A DNA stretch of 51,138 bases, taken from positions 1 through 51,138 of the forward strand of contig JALEPP010000100.1 in the NCBI GenBank assembly GCA_022767075.1, given 5' to 3'. The position numbers and the translations under genes are program-made. Below, piece after piece: positions 8,383 to 16,274 of the stretch. The notes beneath the pieces are model-generated. The model saw nothing but the letters and a program-made list of their open reading frames with translations, had not been told where the DNA came from and did not search any database. Source of the stretch: Agathobacter sp. (GTDB lineage Bacteria; Bacillota; Clostridia; Lachnospirales; Lachnospiraceae). The first letter of the stretch is position 1; each line of letters starts with the position of its first letter.

Positions 8383-9102
8383 ATGCCAACACCACATAAT
8401 GAAGCACAAAAAGGACAGATTGCAAAGACAGTATTGATGCCGGGAGATCCACTCCGGGCAAAGTTTATCGCTGATACATTTTTAGAGAATCCAAAGCAGT
8501 TTAATAATGTTCGTGGAATGCTTGGATTTACAGGTACCTACAACGGAAAACAGATTTCTGTTATGGGTGGAGGAATGGGTATGCCAAGTATTGGTATCTA
8601 TTCCTATGAACTTTTTACCGAGTACGATGTAGACCGTATCATCCGTATTGGTAGTGCCGGAAGCTACAGCGAAAATGCAAAAATCTATGATGTAGTTCTG
8701 GCTACTTCTGCAGTGAGCGAATCCAGCTATGCCTTGACTCAGTCCGGATTTACCGGGGATGAGACCTTCCCAAGTGAAGAATTAAACGATCGTCTTCGCA
8801 AGGCGGCAAGCGATCTTGGTATCCATATTCAAGAGGGGGCTATTCACTCCAGTGATGTATTCTATAGACAGCCAAGTGATGCAAAGCCAAGCTACTGGGA
8901 GAAGCTTCGGGATGAGAGAGGATGTCTTGCGGTAGAGATGGAGAGCTTTGCGCTGTTTCACAATGCTAACGTATGTGGAAAAGAAGCTGCCTGTCTTCTT
9001 ACCATTTCAGATAGCTTTGTGAGTCCTGAGATTACCACACCGGAAGAGAGACAGAACTGCTTTACCAATATGATGAAAATCGCCTTGGAAATGGCAGAAT
9101 AA
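8383..9102 (+). CDS. deoD: Purine-nucleoside phosphorylase DeoD
   Basis: The protein cleaves purine nucleosides with phosphate to free base and ribose-1-phosphate in the cytosolic salvage pathway. The 239 residues match the hexameric bacterial DeoD type: MPTPHNEA, then LMPGDPLRAKFIAD (phosphate site), the GGGMGMPSIGIYSYELF loop, RIIRIGSAGS, the EMESFALF ribose-binding glutamate and TISDSF, which holds the catalytic aspartate. A strong AAGGAGG lies 8 bases before the ATG. It stands alone, between the NusG-II gene and hcp; no other deo gene is nearby. Confidence 0.95.
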   Translation: MPTPHNEAQKGQIAKTVLMPGDPLRAKFIADTFLENPKQFNNVRGMLGFTGTYNGKQISVMGGGMGMPSIGIYSYELFTEYDVDRIIRIGSAGSYSENAKIYDVVLATSAVSESSYALTQSGFTGDETFPSEELNDRLRKAASDLGIHIQEGAIHSSDVFYRQPSDAKPSYWEKLRDERGCLAVEMESFALFHNANVCGKEAACLLTISDSFVSPEITTPEERQNCFTNMMKIALEMAE

Positions 9103-9115
9103 GAATTGTAATAAA

Positions 9116-9131
9116 TGTTGTAATTACAACA
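9116..9131 (+). promoter_or_regulatory. Perfect 16-bp palindrome upstream of hcp, probable operator
   Basis: TGTTGTAATTACAACA is an exact 16-bp palindrome in the 102-bp gap between deoD and hcp. Symmetric sites of this size are typical of dimeric regulators. Hcp genes in anaerobes are often controlled by CRP/FNR-family nitrosative-stress regulators (HcpR) that bind TTGT...ACAA-type palindromes, so this is a reasonable candidate. A looser version of the half-sites (GTTGT...ACAAC) recurs at 9162-9179. The regulator itself is not in the window. Confidence 0.5.
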
Positions 9132-9141
9132 GAATAATGTG

Positions 9142-9204
9142 ACCTCCTATAGAATAATGTCGTTGTGAGAAAATACAACCAGAAACTCTATAGGAGGTTT
9201 TTTT
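9142..9204 (+). promoter_or_regulatory. Hairpin that buries the hcp ribosome binding site and ends in seven T's
   Basis: ACCTCCTATAG (9142-9152) pairs perfectly with CTATAGGAGGT (9188-9198), whose GGAGGT is the hcp ribosome binding site. An inner GTTGT/ACAAC helix (9162-9166/9175-9179) closes the loop. The stem is followed at once by T's up to the ATG at 9205, so the RNA looks like a terminator and a translation lock at the same time. AGAATAATGT occurs twice, at 9131-9140 and 9151-9160. No ligand-binding class is recognised. Confidence 0.55.
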
Positions 9205-9853
9205 ATGTCAAATCAGATGTTTTGTTTCCAGTGCGAGCAGACTGCAGGGTGTACAGGATGTACCGGTGCAGCAGGTGTCTGCGGCAAGTCGGCAAAGACC
9301 GCAAAGCTGCAAGACCAACTGACGGGGGCTCTTATTGGCCTTGCAAAAACCTGTGAAGGAAACACACCTACCGAAGATACAACCAAGCTGATGATAGAAG
9401 GCTTGTTTACAACCATCACCAATGTAAGCTTTCATGATGAGACCCTACAGGCTTTGATTGATAAGGTTCATGGTGAAAAAAATCGAATTGCACCAAATTG
9501 TGCCAATTGCGCGGCACCATGTGGCAACACCGATGACTATGATGTTGAGAATATTTGGAATGCAGATGAAGATATTCGTTCCCTCAAATCCTTAATTCTA
9601 TTTGGAATACGCGGAATGGCAGCATATGCTTACCATGCAATGGTGCTGGGATACCGGGATTCGGATGTGGAATTCTTCTTATACAAGGCCCTTGCAACCT
9701 TAAGCTTTGATTACGGTATGGAGGACTTACTTCCAATTGTTCTGGAGCTTGGAAAAGTGAACCTAAAGTGTATGGAGCTTTTTCGTGGAGAACTATCAGA
9801 TTTCTCCAATCTCTACTCCGGATGAAGATTTAGCGAAGATTTTAGGAAAGTAG
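9205..9853 (+). pseudogene. hcp: Hydroxylamine reductase (hybrid-cluster protein), internally deleted
   Basis: The first 195 or so residues are normal Hcp: the N-terminal 4Fe-4S motif MFCFQCEQTAGCTGCTG...CGK, then NCANCAAPCGN and the helical part to LGKVNLKCMEL. Full-length Hcp has about 550 residues. Here the text jumps, out of frame, to the last twenty residues of the family (SPISTPDEDLAKILGK, stop at 9851-9853). The first frame instead stops at 9825 after LSDFSNLYSG. The deletion removed the hybrid-cluster ligands, so the protein cannot reduce NO or hydroxylamine. The loss looks like one clean internal deletion rather than gradual decay, because both ends are well preserved. Confidence 0.88.
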
Positions 9854-9874
9854 TGAGGGGAAGGTTGACTTGAT

Positions 9875-9962
9875 GGCACTTTTTTGATAGCATCAGAGAT
9901 GTGAAAAGTGTCGATTGAGAGTATTATGTGGCTCTTATCCTTGGGGATAGGAGCCTTTTTAC
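9875..9962 (+). terminator. Two hairpins between hcp and trpS; the second is a strong terminator
   Basis: The first hairpin pairs GGCACTTTT (9875-9883) with AAAAGTGTC (9904-9912), with a small CATC/GATG helix inside. The second pairs GGCTCTTATCC (9930-9940) with GGATAGGAGCC (9945-9955) over a TTGG loop and runs into TTTTT. It ends 23 bases before the trpS start. It may simply terminate the old hcp transcript, or be a leader attenuator of trpS. I found no T-box sequence. Confidence 0.7.
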
Positions 9963-9984
9963 TCTATCGTTAGGAGGAATAGAG

Positions 9985-11070
9985 ATGGAAAAGATTATTT
10001 TGACAGGAGACAGACCTACAGGCAGACTTCATGTGGGCCATTATGTAGGATCCCTTAGAAGAAGAGTGGAATTACAGAACTCGGGTGAATTTGATAAAAT
10101 CTATATTATGATTGCAGATGCCCAGGCTTTGACCGATAATTTTGATAATCCGGAGAAGGTTCGTCAGAACATTATCGAGGTTGCCCTGGATTACCTGTCC
10201 GTTGGCTTAGATCCGGCAAAGTCGAATCTTTTTATTCAGTCCCAGATTCCGGAGCTTACAGAGCTTACCTTTTTTTATGCGAACCTGGTAACGGTATCAA
10301 GACTTCAGAGAAACCCAACCGTCAAAAATGAGATTAAGCTTCGTGACTTTGAGACAAGCATCCCTGTAGGTTTCTTTACCTATCCAATCAGCCAGGCTGC
10401 GGACATCACAGCATTTAAAGCTACCGTAGTGCCGGTGGGAGAGGATCAGCTTCCAATGATTGAGCAGACCAGAGAGATTGTTCGTAAATTCAACAGCATC
10501 TACGATGAGGTATTAGTGGAGCCGGAGGTTCTTCTTCCGGAGAATGAGGCCTGCATGAGACTCCCTGGTACGGACGGAAAAGCAAAGATGAGTAAATCTC
10601 TTGGCAACTGTATTTATCTGTCTGACGATGAGAAGACTGTAAAGCAGAAGGTTATGAGCATGTACACAGACCCTACTCATATCCAGATTACCGATCCGGG
10701 ACATATTGAAGGCAATACCGTATTCACATACTTGGATGCATTCAGCAAACCGGGGCATTTTGAAGAGTATCTTCCGGAGTATGCTTCTTTGGAAGAGCTT
10801 AAGGAGCACTATCAGAGAGGTGGCCTTGGAGATGTGAAGATTAAGAAATTCCTGAACAACGTCCTTCAGGAGGAGTTAAATCCAATCCGCGCAAGACGTA
10901 AGGAATTTGAAAAAGATATCCCTATGGTATATGATATCTTAAAGAAAGGAAGTGAAGCTGCAAGAGAAGCAGCTGCACAGACATTGTCAGAGGTGAAATC
11001 CGCAATGCGCATTAACTATTTTGATGATGCAGAGCTGATTAAAGCCCAGGCAGAAAAGTATTCCAACTAG
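9985..11070 (+). CDS. trpS: Tryptophanyl-tRNA synthetase
   Basis: TrpS charges tRNA-Trp with tryptophan using ATP. This class I synthetase of 361 residues carries the HIGH-type motif in [13 protein letters not shown] near the N-terminus and the KMSKS loop as AKMSKSLGN. It belongs to the slightly longer clostridial form. I start at ATG 9985, which has TAGGAGGAAT upstream. The track's start at 9928 lies before the terminator hairpin and has no family similarity. The gene is preceded by that hairpin and followed by a GNAT gene 79 bases on. Confidence 0.95.
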   Translation: MEKIILTGDRPTGRLHVGHYVGSLRRRVELQNSGEFDKIYIMIADAQALTDNFDNPEKVRQNIIEVALDYLSVGLDPAKSNLFIQSQIPELTELTFFYANLVTVSRLQRNPTVKNEIKLRDFETSIPVGFFTYPISQAADITAFKATVVPVGEDQLPMIEQTREIVRKFNSIYDEVLVEPEVLLPENEACMRLPGTDGKAKMSKSLGNCIYLSDDEKTVKQKVMSMYTDPTHIQITDPGHIEGNTVFTYLDAFSKPGHFEEYLPEYASLEELKEHYQRGGLGDVKIKKFLNNVLQEELNPIRARRKEFEKDIPMVYDILKKGSEAAREAAAQTLSEVKSAMRINYFDDAELIKAQAEKYSN

Positions 11071-11149
11071 GACAAGTCCGGGTCGCGGCCCGGGAAGTAG
11101 TCCGATAGAAAATGAAATCGTCTCAGTGGTGAGGTAGAAAGGAGTCGTT

Positions 11150-11638
11150 ATGATTAGAGAAGCAACAATGGATGATTTGACGCAATTACAGCAGATTTAT
11201 AATGACGCCGTTATGAATACCACTGCCACTTTTGATACAGAGGTGAAGGATCGTGCAGACCGCATCCAGTGGTTCGAGGCACATCAGCAATCCCCCTACG
11301 TCATTCTCGTGCACGAGGAAAAGGGGGAGGTCTGTGGCTATGCGTCCTTGTCACAATACCGTACAAGAAAAGCCTTTGACTCCACAGCGGAAGTCTCCAT
11401 TTATATCCATAAGGATCACCGAGGGAAAGGCATCGGTAATCAGCTTATGGAGGCAATTTTGGAGAATGCCAGAAGTAATGAGAGACTTCATACGGTGATG
11501 TCTTTGATTACCGGTGACAATATAACCAGTAGACATTTACACGAAAAGTACGGGTTTGTCTATTGCGGTATCACCAGACAGGTGGGTTATAAGCATGATC
11601 AGTGGTTAGATTTAACCTATTATCAGATTATGGTCTAA
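11150..11638 (+). CDS. GNAT N-acetyltransferase, phosphinothricin-acetyltransferase-like
   Basis: The 162-residue product begins MIREATMDDLTQLQQIYNDA and keeps the acetyl-CoA loop as HKDHRGKGIG, followed by the ENARSNERLHTV...ITGDNITSRHLHEKYGF region typical of the Pat/YncA group, which acetylates amino groups of small molecules such as methionine sulfone or glutamate analogues. The substrate cannot be inferred. AAAGGAG precedes the ATG. It probably shares a transcript with corA, whose start is about 50 bases on. Confidence 0.85.
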   Translation: MIREATMDDLTQLQQIYNDAVMNTTATFDTEVKDRADRIQWFEAHQQSPYVILVHEEKGEVCGYASLSQYRTRKAFDSTAEVSIYIHKDHRGKGIGNQLMEAILENARSNERLHTVMSLITGDNITSRHLHEKYGFVYCGITRQVGYKHDQWLDLTYYQIMV

Positions 11639-11688
11639 GGGTCTCATGGTACCGGAGTGGTAAAAACCCGCAGGTAGCGAGGTATGAG

Positions 11689-12630
11689 ATGATTAAAGTA
11701 TGGAAAACTGACGATAGAAGAATCCATGAAGAGGAGAGAATCCAGTCAGGTGTCTGGGTTCAGATGATTAATCCTTCTGTAGAGGAAGGCCAGAAGGTAG
11801 CAGATGAGTTGAATGTGGATATTGAAGACGTACTTGCTGCGTTAGATGAAGAAGAGAGCTCCCGTATTGAAATGCAGGATGGATACACCTTGATATTGGT
11901 GGATGTGCCTTCTATCGAGATTCGTCATGAGAAGGAATCCTACACCACAATACCTCTTGGTATTATTTTGACTCAGGATGAAATTGTTACTATTTGTATG
12001 GAAGATACTCCTGTACTACAGGCGTTTGTAAATAACCGTGTAAAAGAATTCAGTACCAAAAAGAAGCTTCGTTTTGTGTACCAGATTCTATATCGCACAG
12101 CAGCTTTGTATCAGAGCGATCTGCGAGTTATCGATAAAAAAAGAACAGAGATTGAGGAGCGTGTTGGGGATGATACCGAAGACAGTGATTTGATTTCCCT
12201 CCATGAGTTGGAATCCACACTGGTTTACTTTGCCACATCCCTTCGTGCCAACGGTGTCGTCCTTGACCGATTAACCAGATATAAGAGATTGGAACAGTAT
12301 CCGGAAGACAAGGAGCTTCTTGGCGACGTCATTGTGGAGAACAAGCAGGCCATTGAGATGACAAGCATTTATCGAGATATCATCAATGGTACCAGAGAGC
12401 TGATGTCATCTGTGTTGGACAACAGATTGAACAATGTTATGAAATCGCTTACCATTATCACTCTGGTAATGGCGATTCCAACTGTAATCTCGGGAATCTA
12501 CGGAATGAACGTAAACTCACAGTGGGTGCCATTTGCAAATACCACTCATGGATTTGCAATTATTTGCTCGATCATCATTCTTATATGTGTGATTTTATTA
12601 GTAGTATTGAGAAAAAAGAAAATCTTATAA
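11689..12630 (+). CDS. corA: CorA-family magnesium transporter
   Basis: CorA forms a pentameric Mg2+ (or Co2+) channel. The 313 residues have the large cytoplasmic N-terminal domain, a long helical region and two C-terminal membrane helices. The first ends in the diagnostic YGMNV motif and the tail is basic (LRKKKIL). I start at ATG 11689 (MIKVWKTDD); GAGGT is 5 bases upstream. The track's version from 11602 overlaps the GNAT gene with unrelated residues. The LTIITLVMAIPTVISG stretch preceding GMN is typical of the clostridial CorA group. Confidence 0.92.
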   Translation: MIKVWKTDDRRIHEEERIQSGVWVQMINPSVEEGQKVADELNVDIEDVLAALDEEESSRIEMQDGYTLILVDVPSIEIRHEKESYTTIPLGIILTQDEIVTICMEDTPVLQAFVNNRVKEFSTKKKLRFVYQILYRTAALYQSDLRVIDKKRTEIEERVGDDTEDSDLISLHELESTLVYFATSLRANGVVLDRLTRYKRLEQYPEDKELLGDVIVENKQAIEMTSIYRDIINGTRELMSSVLDNRLNNVMKSLTIITLVMAIPTVISGIYGMNVNSQWVPFANTTHGFAIICSIIILICVILLVVLRKKKIL

Positions 12631-12636
12631 TCAGGC

Positions 12637-12666
12637 GGGCTCTTCGATGTGGTATCGGAGAGCTTG
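12637..12666 (+). terminator. Hairpin after corA, possible weak terminator
   Basis: GGGCTCTTCGAT (12637-12648) pairs with ATCGGAGAGCTT (12654-12665) with three G-U pairs. The sequence after it (GTTTATTG) is only moderately T-rich, so it may only reduce read-through into the exporter gene. Confidence 0.45.
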
Positions 12667-12692
12667 TTTATTGAAATAGAAAAGGAAATGAA

Positions 12693-13619
12693 ATGCAAAG
12701 GATATCTTTGAAAAAATCACTTGTGCTGCTTTTGACAGCAACCATATGGGGCGTAGCCTTTGTGGCTCAAAGTGTAGGGATGGACTATGTAGGGCCATTT
12801 ACCTTCAATGCCGCAAGAAGTATACTGGGTGGATTGACGCTCATTCCCGTTATCATAATCGGGGAAAGGGTAAAGGCCAATAGAACCGGTAACGGGGCAG
12901 AAAAAGGGAGAGTACCGTGTTCCCGGGAGAAGGACAAAAAAACATTGCTACAGGGTGGCTTCTGGTGTGGAGTTATGCTGTTTCTGGGATCGAGCCTTCA
13001 GCAGCTGGGAATCCAATACACCTCTGTAGGGAAAGCGGGATTTTTAACCGCCATGTATATCGTGCTTGTACCCATCGTTGGAATCTTTTTCCGAAAGAGA
13101 GTCGGCCTTCAGAATTGGATTGGTGTGGTCCTTGCGGTGTTTGGAATGTATCTACTATGTATCAAGCCCGGGGAAGGCGGAATTCAGGTGGGAGATTTGC
13201 TGCTTACGGCATGTGCACTGGCGTTCACGGGGCATATTTTGGTGATTGATCACTTTTCCCCGCTGGTGGATGGGGTAAAGATGTCCTGTATCCAATTCTT
13301 TGTATGCGCAATTCTATCGGGGATTTTCATGATGATACTGGAGAGACCAAGTGTGTCCGCCATATTTACGGCGTGGCTGCCGATTGCCTACGCAGGTATT
13401 ATGTCCAGTGGAGTGGCCTATACCTTACAGATTGTTGCACAGAAGGATATGAATCCCACAGTGGCATCGCTGATTCTGTCGTTGGAATCTGTGATTTCCC
13501 TTCTGGCAGGTTGGGTGATTCTTCATCAGGTGCTCTCAAGAAGAGAGCTGTTGGGCTGTGCTATTGTATTTTCCGCAATTATTCTGGTGCAGCTGCCTCT
13601 CTCAAAAAGTAAAAACTAG
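12693..13619 (+). CDS. EamA/DMT-family transporter
   Basis: The 308-residue membrane protein has two EamA repeats and about ten hydrophobic segments. Typical features are LLLTATIWGVAFVAQSVGMD in the first repeat, YTSVGKAGFLTAMYIVLVPI at the repeat junction and VAQKDMNPTVASLILSLESV in the second. Members export amino acids, nucleosides or other metabolites with proton exchange; the substrate is unknown. A lysine/glycine-rich stretch (RVKANRTGNG...EKDKK, about residues 57-88) interrupts the usual order between the second and third helices and is probably a cytoplasmic loop. It ends at a shared convergent terminator. Confidence 0.88.
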   Translation: MQRISLKKSLVLLLTATIWGVAFVAQSVGMDYVGPFTFNAARSILGGLTLIPVIIIGERVKANRTGNGAEKGRVPCSREKDKKTLLQGGFWCGVMLFLGSSLQQLGIQYTSVGKAGFLTAMYIVLVPIVGIFFRKRVGLQNWIGVVLAVFGMYLLCIKPGEGGIQVGDLLLTACALAFTGHILVIDHFSPLVDGVKMSCIQFFVCAILSGIFMMILERPSVSAIFTAWLPIAYAGIMSSGVAYTLQIVAQKDMNPTVASLILSLESVISLLAGWVILHQVLSRRELLGCAIVFSAIILVQLPLSKSKN

Positions 13620-13631
13620 TTCATACAAGAA

Positions 13632-13668
13632 AAACCGCCATCTGCAAGCTGCAGTGGCGGTTTCGTTT
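13632..13668. terminator. Bidirectional terminator between the EamA gene and the methyltransferase
   Basis: AAACCGCCATCTGC pairs with GCAGTGGCGGTTT (one bulged base, AAGCT loop). T's follow on the plus strand and A's precede it, so it serves both the plus-strand exporter and the minus-strand methyltransferase, whose stop codon is 10 bases away. Confidence 0.8.
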
Positions 13669-13677
13669 TCTCTTGAA

Positions 13678-14562
13678 TTATTTTCCCTGGAAGCGACCAG
13701 AGGCTCCGCATGGGAGTACAAGTCCATTGGTAGATACAGGGAGTCCGATTTCAGATGCAGTTACTGTTCCCGGATAATCCTTCAGCACGGTGTTCATCAT
13801 ATAGCTCAGTACTGCAGGCTGAAGTCCCGTGGTGTAAGAGTTGATTAAGAAGAACAGTGGCTCGTCCACAAGAAGCTCTTTACAAAGCTGTACCAGTGGA
13901 TAGATGCTTTCCTCGATTTTCCAAATCTCACCCTTAGGTCCGCGTCCGTAGGAAGGGGGATCCATGATGATGGCATCGTAGTGATTGCCTCTGCGTATCT
14001 CACGCTCTACAAATTTCACACAATCGTCTACTAACCAACGGATTGGAGCATCTCCAAGCCCCGAAGAAACCGCATTCTCCTTTGCCCAGGTAACCATACC
14101 CTTGGAGGCATCTACGTGAGTAACCTGTGCGCCGGCAGCTGCTGCGGCCAGTGTTGCACCGCCTGTATAAGCAAAGAGATTTAATACTTTGACAGTACGT
14201 CCCTTTTGCGTTGCGTCGTAAATGAGCTGTGAGAACCAATCCCAGTTGGTTGCCTGCTCCGGGAAAAGGCCGGTGTGCTTAAAGCTAAAGGGTTTTAGGT
14301 GGAAGGTGAGCTCCTTTTTAATTGGGAGAGAGTAGTGAATGGTCCACTCCTCCGGGAGCTGAAAGAACTCCCACTCGCCACCGCCCTTGGTACTTCTATG
14401 ATAATGGCCGTTTTTGGTGCGCCAACCCTTCTCAGTTTTTGGAGTGTCCCAGATGACCTGTGGGTCTGGGCGAACCAGGAGATAGTCGCCCCAACGCTCC
14501 AGCTTTTCTCCTTTGGAACAATCGATAACCTGATAGTCTTTCCAGTGATCTGCTAACCACAT
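13678..14562 (-). CDS. Class I SAM-dependent methyltransferase, RlmI/RlmK-like
   Basis: The 294-residue protein has a small N-terminal domain and a Rossmann methyltransferase domain with motif I VLNLFAYTGGATLAAAAAGA, the acidic VTHVDASKGM and the catalytic-type motif IV MDPPSYGRGP, characteristic of rRNA cytosine-C5 or guanine-N2 methyltransferases of the RlmI/RlmL group. It lacks a PUA domain, so it is the short form common in Firmicutes; the target base is unknown. I start at the minus-strand ATG ending at 14562 (MWLADHWKDY), which has GAGGAT upstream. The track adds 11 residues. Confidence 0.85.
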   Translation of the reverse strand: MWLADHWKDYQVIDCSKGEKLERWGDYLLVRPDPQVIWDTPKTEKGWRTKNGHYHRSTKGGGEWEFFQLPEEWTIHYSLPIKKELTFHLKPFSFKHTGLFPEQATNWDWFSQLIYDATQKGRTVKVLNLFAYTGGATLAAAAAGAQVTHVDASKGMVTWAKENAVSSGLGDAPIRWLVDDCVKFVEREIRRGNHYDAIIMDPPSYGRGPKGEIWKIEESIYPLVQLCKELLVDEPLFFLINSYTTGLQPAVLSYMMNTVLKDYPGTVTASEIGLPVSTNGLVLPCGASGRFQGK

Positions 14563-14717
14563 AATGTATCCTCGTCTTTCTATATCATATGTCATAGGAA
14601 ATATCTATAGGAAGTGTATCATGTGGTTAGTTCTGCCGCAAGTGTAAATAAAATCTCTATGAAACACCGGGGGTTTGGTTTGTTTCTATACAAGATACAC
14701 AAAATTTTCAAAATCAT

Positions 14718-14746
14718 TTGAAAATTTGAAAAAAAAGTGGTATGAT
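14718..14746 (+). promoter_or_regulatory. Sigma-A promoter 1 of the S10 operon
   Basis: TTGAAA (14718-14723), 17 bases, TATGAT (14741-14746). Transcription would start near 14753, giving a leader of about 340 nt before rpsJ. Confidence 0.6.
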
Positions 14747-14834
14747 AGTCGATGCTGTGAGGAGCGAAGACCCATAGCGCATGAAAGAGGGTTGCAAGAA
14801 GAGTTCGGAAAAGACTTTTTCTGGGAAAAAGGTC

Positions 14835-14863
14835 TTGCATTTCGGGAAAACTTCATGTATACT
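14835..14863 (+). promoter_or_regulatory. Sigma-A promoter 2 of the S10 operon
   Basis: TTGCAT (14835-14840), 17 bases, TATACT (14858-14863). It lies 117 bases downstream of promoter 1. Transcripts would start near 14870 and retain the whole structured leader. Confidence 0.6.
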
Positions 14864-14955
14864 ATCTCTTGCTGTGACATGATAGCTATGAAGTTTGAAG
14901 TTACTACCCATAGAGGTAGAGAATTCGGCGGAGCGAATGTCAAGTTAGGAAACTG

Positions 14956-15056
14956 ACGGCAAGTCACTGTACAAACAATATGGTCTACGAATGTAGAAAC
15001 AACGTGTGAAAGTCTTTAGGACACACACGGAGATGTGTACAGTCACCGCTTGTCGT
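14956..15056 (+). ncRNA. Structured leader RNA of the S10 operon, candidate r-protein autoregulator
   Basis: The leader can fold into a branched structure. An outer helix pairs ACGGCAAG (14956-14963) with CTTGTCGT (15049-15056). The next helix pairs ACTGTACA (14966-14973) with TGTACAGT (15036-15043). Two hairpins sit inside: TCTAC/GTAGA (14984-14997) and CGTGTG/CACACG (15003-15029). In bacteria the S10 operon is commonly autoregulated through its leader (by L4 in E. coli); whether this RNA binds L4 or another r-protein is inference. The rpsJ ribosome binding site follows 22 bases later and is itself followed by seven T's before the ATG. Confidence 0.55.
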
Positions 15057-15094
15057 ACTGAATTTTAAAGTGCGAAAAGGAGGCGACTTTTTTT

Positions 15095-15412
15095 ATGGCA
15101 AGTCAAGTAATGAGAATCACATTGAAGGCTTATGATCACGAATTAGTAGATGCTTCTGCTAAGAAGATCATCGAGACTGTAAAGAAAAACGGATCACAGG
15201 TGAGCGGACCAGTTCCACTTCCAACTAAGAAGGAAGTTGTTACTATCTTAAGAGCTACTCACAAGTACAAAGATTCCCGTGAACAGTTCGAGCAGAGAAC
15301 TCATAAGAGACTCATCGATATCATGACACCAACCCAGAAAACAGTTGATGCATTATCACGTTTAGAGATGCCAGCTGGTGTGTACATCGATATCAAAATG
15401 AAAGAGAAATAA
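15095..15412 (+). CDS. rpsJ: Ribosomal protein S10 (NusE)
   Basis: First gene of the S10 operon. The 105-residue protein is part of the 30S head and, as NusE, of transcription antitermination complexes. The family core is intact: [52 protein letters not shown] and the final GVYIDIKM. Start at ATG 15095, after AAAGGAGG and a run of seven T's. Confidence 0.97.
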   Translation: MASQVMRITLKAYDHELVDASAKKIIETVKKNGSQVSGPVPLPTKKEVVTILRATHKYKDSREQFEQRTHKRLIDIMTPTQKTVDALSRLEMPAGVYIDIKMKEK

Positions 15413-15562
15413 TCTTTCAAAATTAATTATGTTAAATCCCTGAATGGTTTAGATATAAACTGCTCTAGGATGAACGGTTCCGCTACTTGTGAACCGGCTA
15501 ATTCTTCGCGGGCCGGGTAAACGGGCAAGAAGCGTTCCGCTGTAGAAAACAGGAGGTTAAAA
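15413..15562 (+). other. 150-nt structured gap between rpsJ and rplC
   Basis: This is much longer than most gaps inside the operon. It contains CGGTTC/GAACCG (15475-15480/15491-15496) with a 10-base loop, then a GC-rich segment bounded by TTCTT/AAGAA (15502-15506/15527-15531). GTTCCGCT occurs twice (15477 and 15534). No T tract follows, so it is not an intrinsic terminator. It may control rplC-rplD translation or stabilise a processed end. Confidence 0.4.
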
Positions 15563-16246
15563 ATGAAGAAAGCAATTTTAGCAACAAAAGTCGGAATGAC
15601 TCAAATCTTCAACGCAGACGGCGTTTTAGTTCCAGTAACTGTTCTTCAGGCTGGTCCATGTGTTGTTACTCAGATTAAAACTGTTGAGAACGACGGATAC
15701 AGCGCAGTACAGGTTGGTTTTGTTGACAAGAAAGAAAAGGTTGTTAACGTAGACGCTAACGGCAAAAAAGAAATCAAACGCAGACATGGCGTAAACAAAG
15801 CTGAGATGGGACACTTTGCAAAAGCTGGTGTTTCAGGAAAGAGATTCGTTCGCGAGTTCAAATTTGAGAACGCAAGCGAGTACAACTTAGCTGATGAAAT
15901 CAAAGCTGATATTTTTGCAGAGGGCGACAAGGTAGACGCTACTGCAATCTCAAAAGGTAAAGGTTTCCAGGGCGCAATCAAGAGATTAGGCCAGCACAGA
16001 GGACCTATGGCTCACGGTTCTAAATTCCATCGTCATCAGGGTTCTAACGGTGCATGTTCTTCACCAAGCCGTGTATTCAAAGGAAAAGGAATGCCGGGAC
16101 ACATGGGTAGCGTAAAGGTTACAACTCAGAATCTTGAGGTTGTAAGAGTTGACGCTGAGAACAACCTGCTTCTCGTTAAGGGCGCAGTACCAGGAGCAAA
16201 GAAAGCTCTTATCACTATCAAAGAGTCTGTAAAGGCTTGCAAATAG
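15563..16246 (+). CDS. rplC: Ribosomal protein L3
   Basis: 50S assembly-initiator protein next to the peptidyl transferase centre. The 227 residues start [16 protein letters not shown] and contain the conserved extension [27 protein letters not shown], whose loop reaches into the catalytic centre, and GKGMPGHMG. It is somewhat longer than the E. coli protein (209), mainly through the [20 protein letters not shown] segment. AGGAGG precedes the ATG. Confidence 0.97.
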   Translation: MKKAILATKVGMTQIFNADGVLVPVTVLQAGPCVVTQIKTVENDGYSAVQVGFVDKKEKVVNVDANGKKEIKRRHGVNKAEMGHFAKAGVSGKRFVREFKFENASEYNLADEIKADIFAEGDKVDATAISKGKGFQGAIKRLGQHRGPMAHGSKFHRHQGSNGACSSPSRVFKGKGMPGHMGSVKVTTQNLEVVRVDAENNLLLVKGAVPGAKKALITIKESVKACK

Positions 16247-16274
16247 TGCGAATTAAGAAAGGAGGAACTTTACG

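Noticed and set aside
9853-9985. T-box leader of trpS
   Set aside because: I looked for the T-box core (AGGGUGGNACCGCG) and a Trp specifier loop and saw neither.
11076-11096. GC-rich hairpin after trpS (CCGGG...CCCGG)
   Set aside because: No T tract and a short stem; possible but not supportable as a terminator.
14675-14967. ORFs in front of rpsJ (14675-14956 on +, 14686-14967 and 14714-14911 on -)
   Set aside because: They cover both promoters and the leader structure, with no family similarity.
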